DNA of 12,888 bases, taken from assembly GCA_002342985.1 (NCBI GenBank), contig DDRC01000094.1, positions 1 to 12,888 of the forward strand, given 5' to 3'. Of this stretch, positions 11,776 to 12,888 are shown in pieces. The stretch is from Flavobacteriales bacterium UBA2426 (GTDB lineage: Bacteria; Bacteroidota; Bacteroidia; Flavobacteriales_F; PHOS-HE28). How positions within the stretch are numbered: the first letter of the stretch is position 1; every line of letters starts with the position of its first letter. The notes beneath the pieces are model-generated. The model did no database searches. It saw nothing but the letters and a program-made list of their open reading frames with translations, and was not told the origin of the DNA. Both the position numbers and the translations under genes were made by a program.

Positions 11776-12888
11776 TTACGCCAGCACCTCCTTCACCCGG
11801 TCGGCGGCCTCCTGCAGCGCCACGGCGCTCAGCACCTTCAGGCCGCTCTTGTCGATCAGGTCCTTGGCCTCTTGGGCGTTGGTGCCCTGCAAGCGCACGA
11901 TGATCGGCACCTTGATGTCGCCGATGTTCTTGTAGGCGTCCACGATGCCCTGGGCCACGCGGTCGCAGCGCACGATGCCCCCGAAGATGTTCACCAGGAT
12001 CGCCTTCACCCGCTCGTCCTTCAGGATGATGCGGAAGGCCTTTTCCACCCGCGCCGCATCCGCCGTACCGCCCACATCGAGGAAGTTGGCCGGCTCGCCA
12101 CCGCTGAGCTTGATGATGTCCATGGTGGCCATGGCCAGGCCGGCACCGTTCACCATGCAGCCCACGTTGCCATCCAGGCGCACGTAGTTCAGGCCGGCCT
12201 CCCCGGCCTCCACCTCGATGGGGTCCTCCTCCGTCTTGTCGCGCATCTCCACGTAGTCCGGATGGCGGTACAGGGCGTTGCCGTCGAGCCGCACCTTGGC
12301 GTCCACTGCAGCGATCTTGTCATCGCTGGTCTTCAGCACGGGGTTGATCTCGAACATGGCGGCATCGCAGCCCTCATAGGCCTTGTAGAGCGCGGCCACG
12401 AACTTCACCATCTCCTTCTTCGCGTTGCCGGTGCAGCCCAGGTTGGTGGCCACCTTGTTGCACTGGAAGGGGCGCAGTCCCACGCGGGGGTCCACCACCT
12501 CCTTGAAGATCTTCTCCGGGTGCTTCTCGGCCACCTCCTCGATGTCCATGCCCCCCTCGGTGCTGTACATGATGATGTTCTTACCGCTGGCGCGATCGAG
12601 CAGCACGCTCATGTAGTACTCCTTGGTCTCGCTGGCCCCGGGGTAATACATATCCTCGGCGATGAGGACCTTGTGCACCTTCTTGCCCGTAGGCGGGGTC
12701 TGCGGCGTGATCAGCTGCATACCGATGATGGCTTCCGCCCGCTCGCGCACCTCTTCGATGCTCTTGGCCAGCTTCACACCGCCGCCCTTGCCTCGGCCAC
12801 CTGCGTGGATCTGTGCCTTCACCACCCACCACTTGGTGCCGGTCTCCTGGCTCAAGCGCTTGGCCTGATCCACCGCCTCATCGGCGTT
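11776..12888 (-). CDS. sucC: Succinyl-CoA synthetase (ADP-forming) beta subunit, N-terminus outside window
   Basis: The visible 370 residues are the bulk of the SucC beta subunit. With SucD it interconverts succinyl-CoA, phosphate and ADP with succinate, CoA and ATP in the TCA cycle. The frame continues through the right window edge, so roughly the first 20-30 residues are missing; the GTG near 12873 is an internal Val. The ATP-grasp nucleotide site is visible as KAQIHAGGRGKGGGVKLAK. The metal site is in MFEINPVLK with the VDAKVRLDGNALYRHP segment. The subunit-interface and phosphohistidine-binding half is seen as NGAGLAMATMDIIKLSGG, NFLDVGGTAD and NIFGGIVRCD. The C-terminus LSAVALQEAADRVKEVLA is complete. 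SucD is not in the window on the downstream side, so the alpha subunit is encoded elsewhere or upstream of the edge. Confidence 0.96.
   Translation of the reverse strand, partial: NADEAVDQAKRLSQETGTKWWVVKAQIHAGGRGKGGGVKLAKSIEEVRERAEAIIGMQLITPQTPPTGKKVHKVLIAEDMYYPGASETKEYYMSVLLDRASGKNIIMYSTEGGMDIEEVAEKHPEKIFKEVVDPRVGLRPFQCNKVATNLGCTGNAKKEMVKFVAALYKAYEGCDAAMFEINPVLKTSDDKIAAVDAKVRLDGNALYRHPDYVEMRDKTEEDPIEVEAGEAGLNYVRLDGNVGCMVNGAGLAMATMDIIKLSGGEPANFLDVGGTADAARVEKAFRIILKDERVKAILVNIFGGIVRCDRVAQGIVDAYKNIGDIKVPIIVRLQGTNAQEAKDLIDKSGLKVLSAVALQEAADRVKEVLA

Noticed and set aside
1..12888. Possible defence system, biosynthetic gene cluster or mobile island
   Set aside because: No nuclease, toxin-antitoxin, integrase, transposase, CRISPR or clustered biosynthetic genes are visible. 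The genes look like chromosomal housekeeping and surface functions.

Overview
The window looks like chromosome from a high-GC member of the Bacteroidota, probably a Flavobacteriales-like lineage (inference). Three things point there: a C-terminal type IX secretion (T9SS) sorting domain on a small secreted protein, a DUF4294 protein (a family I know from Bacteroidota), and promoter-like TAnnTTCGC boxes that read as a GC-rich form of the Bacteroidota -7 element TAnnTTTG. Genes are densely packed on both strands, with few Shine-Dalgarno sequences. I see no tRNA, rRNA, CRISPR array, insertion sequence or prophage.

Layout. 1-844 (+): the 3' end of a 3-hydroxybutyryl-CoA dehydrogenase gene, then a GNAT acetyltransferase. 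864-4173 (+): a small glycosylation group made of a GT39-like polytopic membrane glycosyltransferase, an NAD-dependent nucleotide-sugar epimerase and a DPM1-like family 2 glycosyltransferase. The last two are separated by 3 bp. 4180-6445 (-): a biotin carboxylase followed by a secreted DUF4294 protein. 6510-7325 (+): a secreted MORN-like protein. 7326-8021 (-): an alpha/beta hydrolase whose stop codon abuts the stop of the preceding convergent gene. 8022-8373: the only long stretch without a convincing gene. 8374-10270 (+): a very small T9SS cargo protein and a tail-fibre-like protein with a peptidase S74 chaperone domain. 10342-11295 (+): a nitronate monooxygenase-family flavoenzyme followed by a strong hairpin. 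11377-12888 (-): the succinyl-CoA synthetase beta subunit, cut by the window edge, and a small AT-richer membrane protein downstream.

Functional reading. Three genes belong to central acyl-CoA and TCA metabolism (3-hydroxybutyryl-CoA dehydrogenase, biotin carboxylase, sucC), but they are not one operon. The 910-4173 group plausibly makes a nucleotide sugar, loads it on a polyprenyl phosphate and uses it in a membrane transfer reaction. The 8374-10270 pair supplies surface or secreted proteins. I found no clear defence system, biosynthetic cluster or mobile island. The points most worth a second look are the GC-rich promoter boxes, the three-gene glycosylation group, the minimal T9SS cargo and a possible Cys-rich small ORF at 8196-8351.
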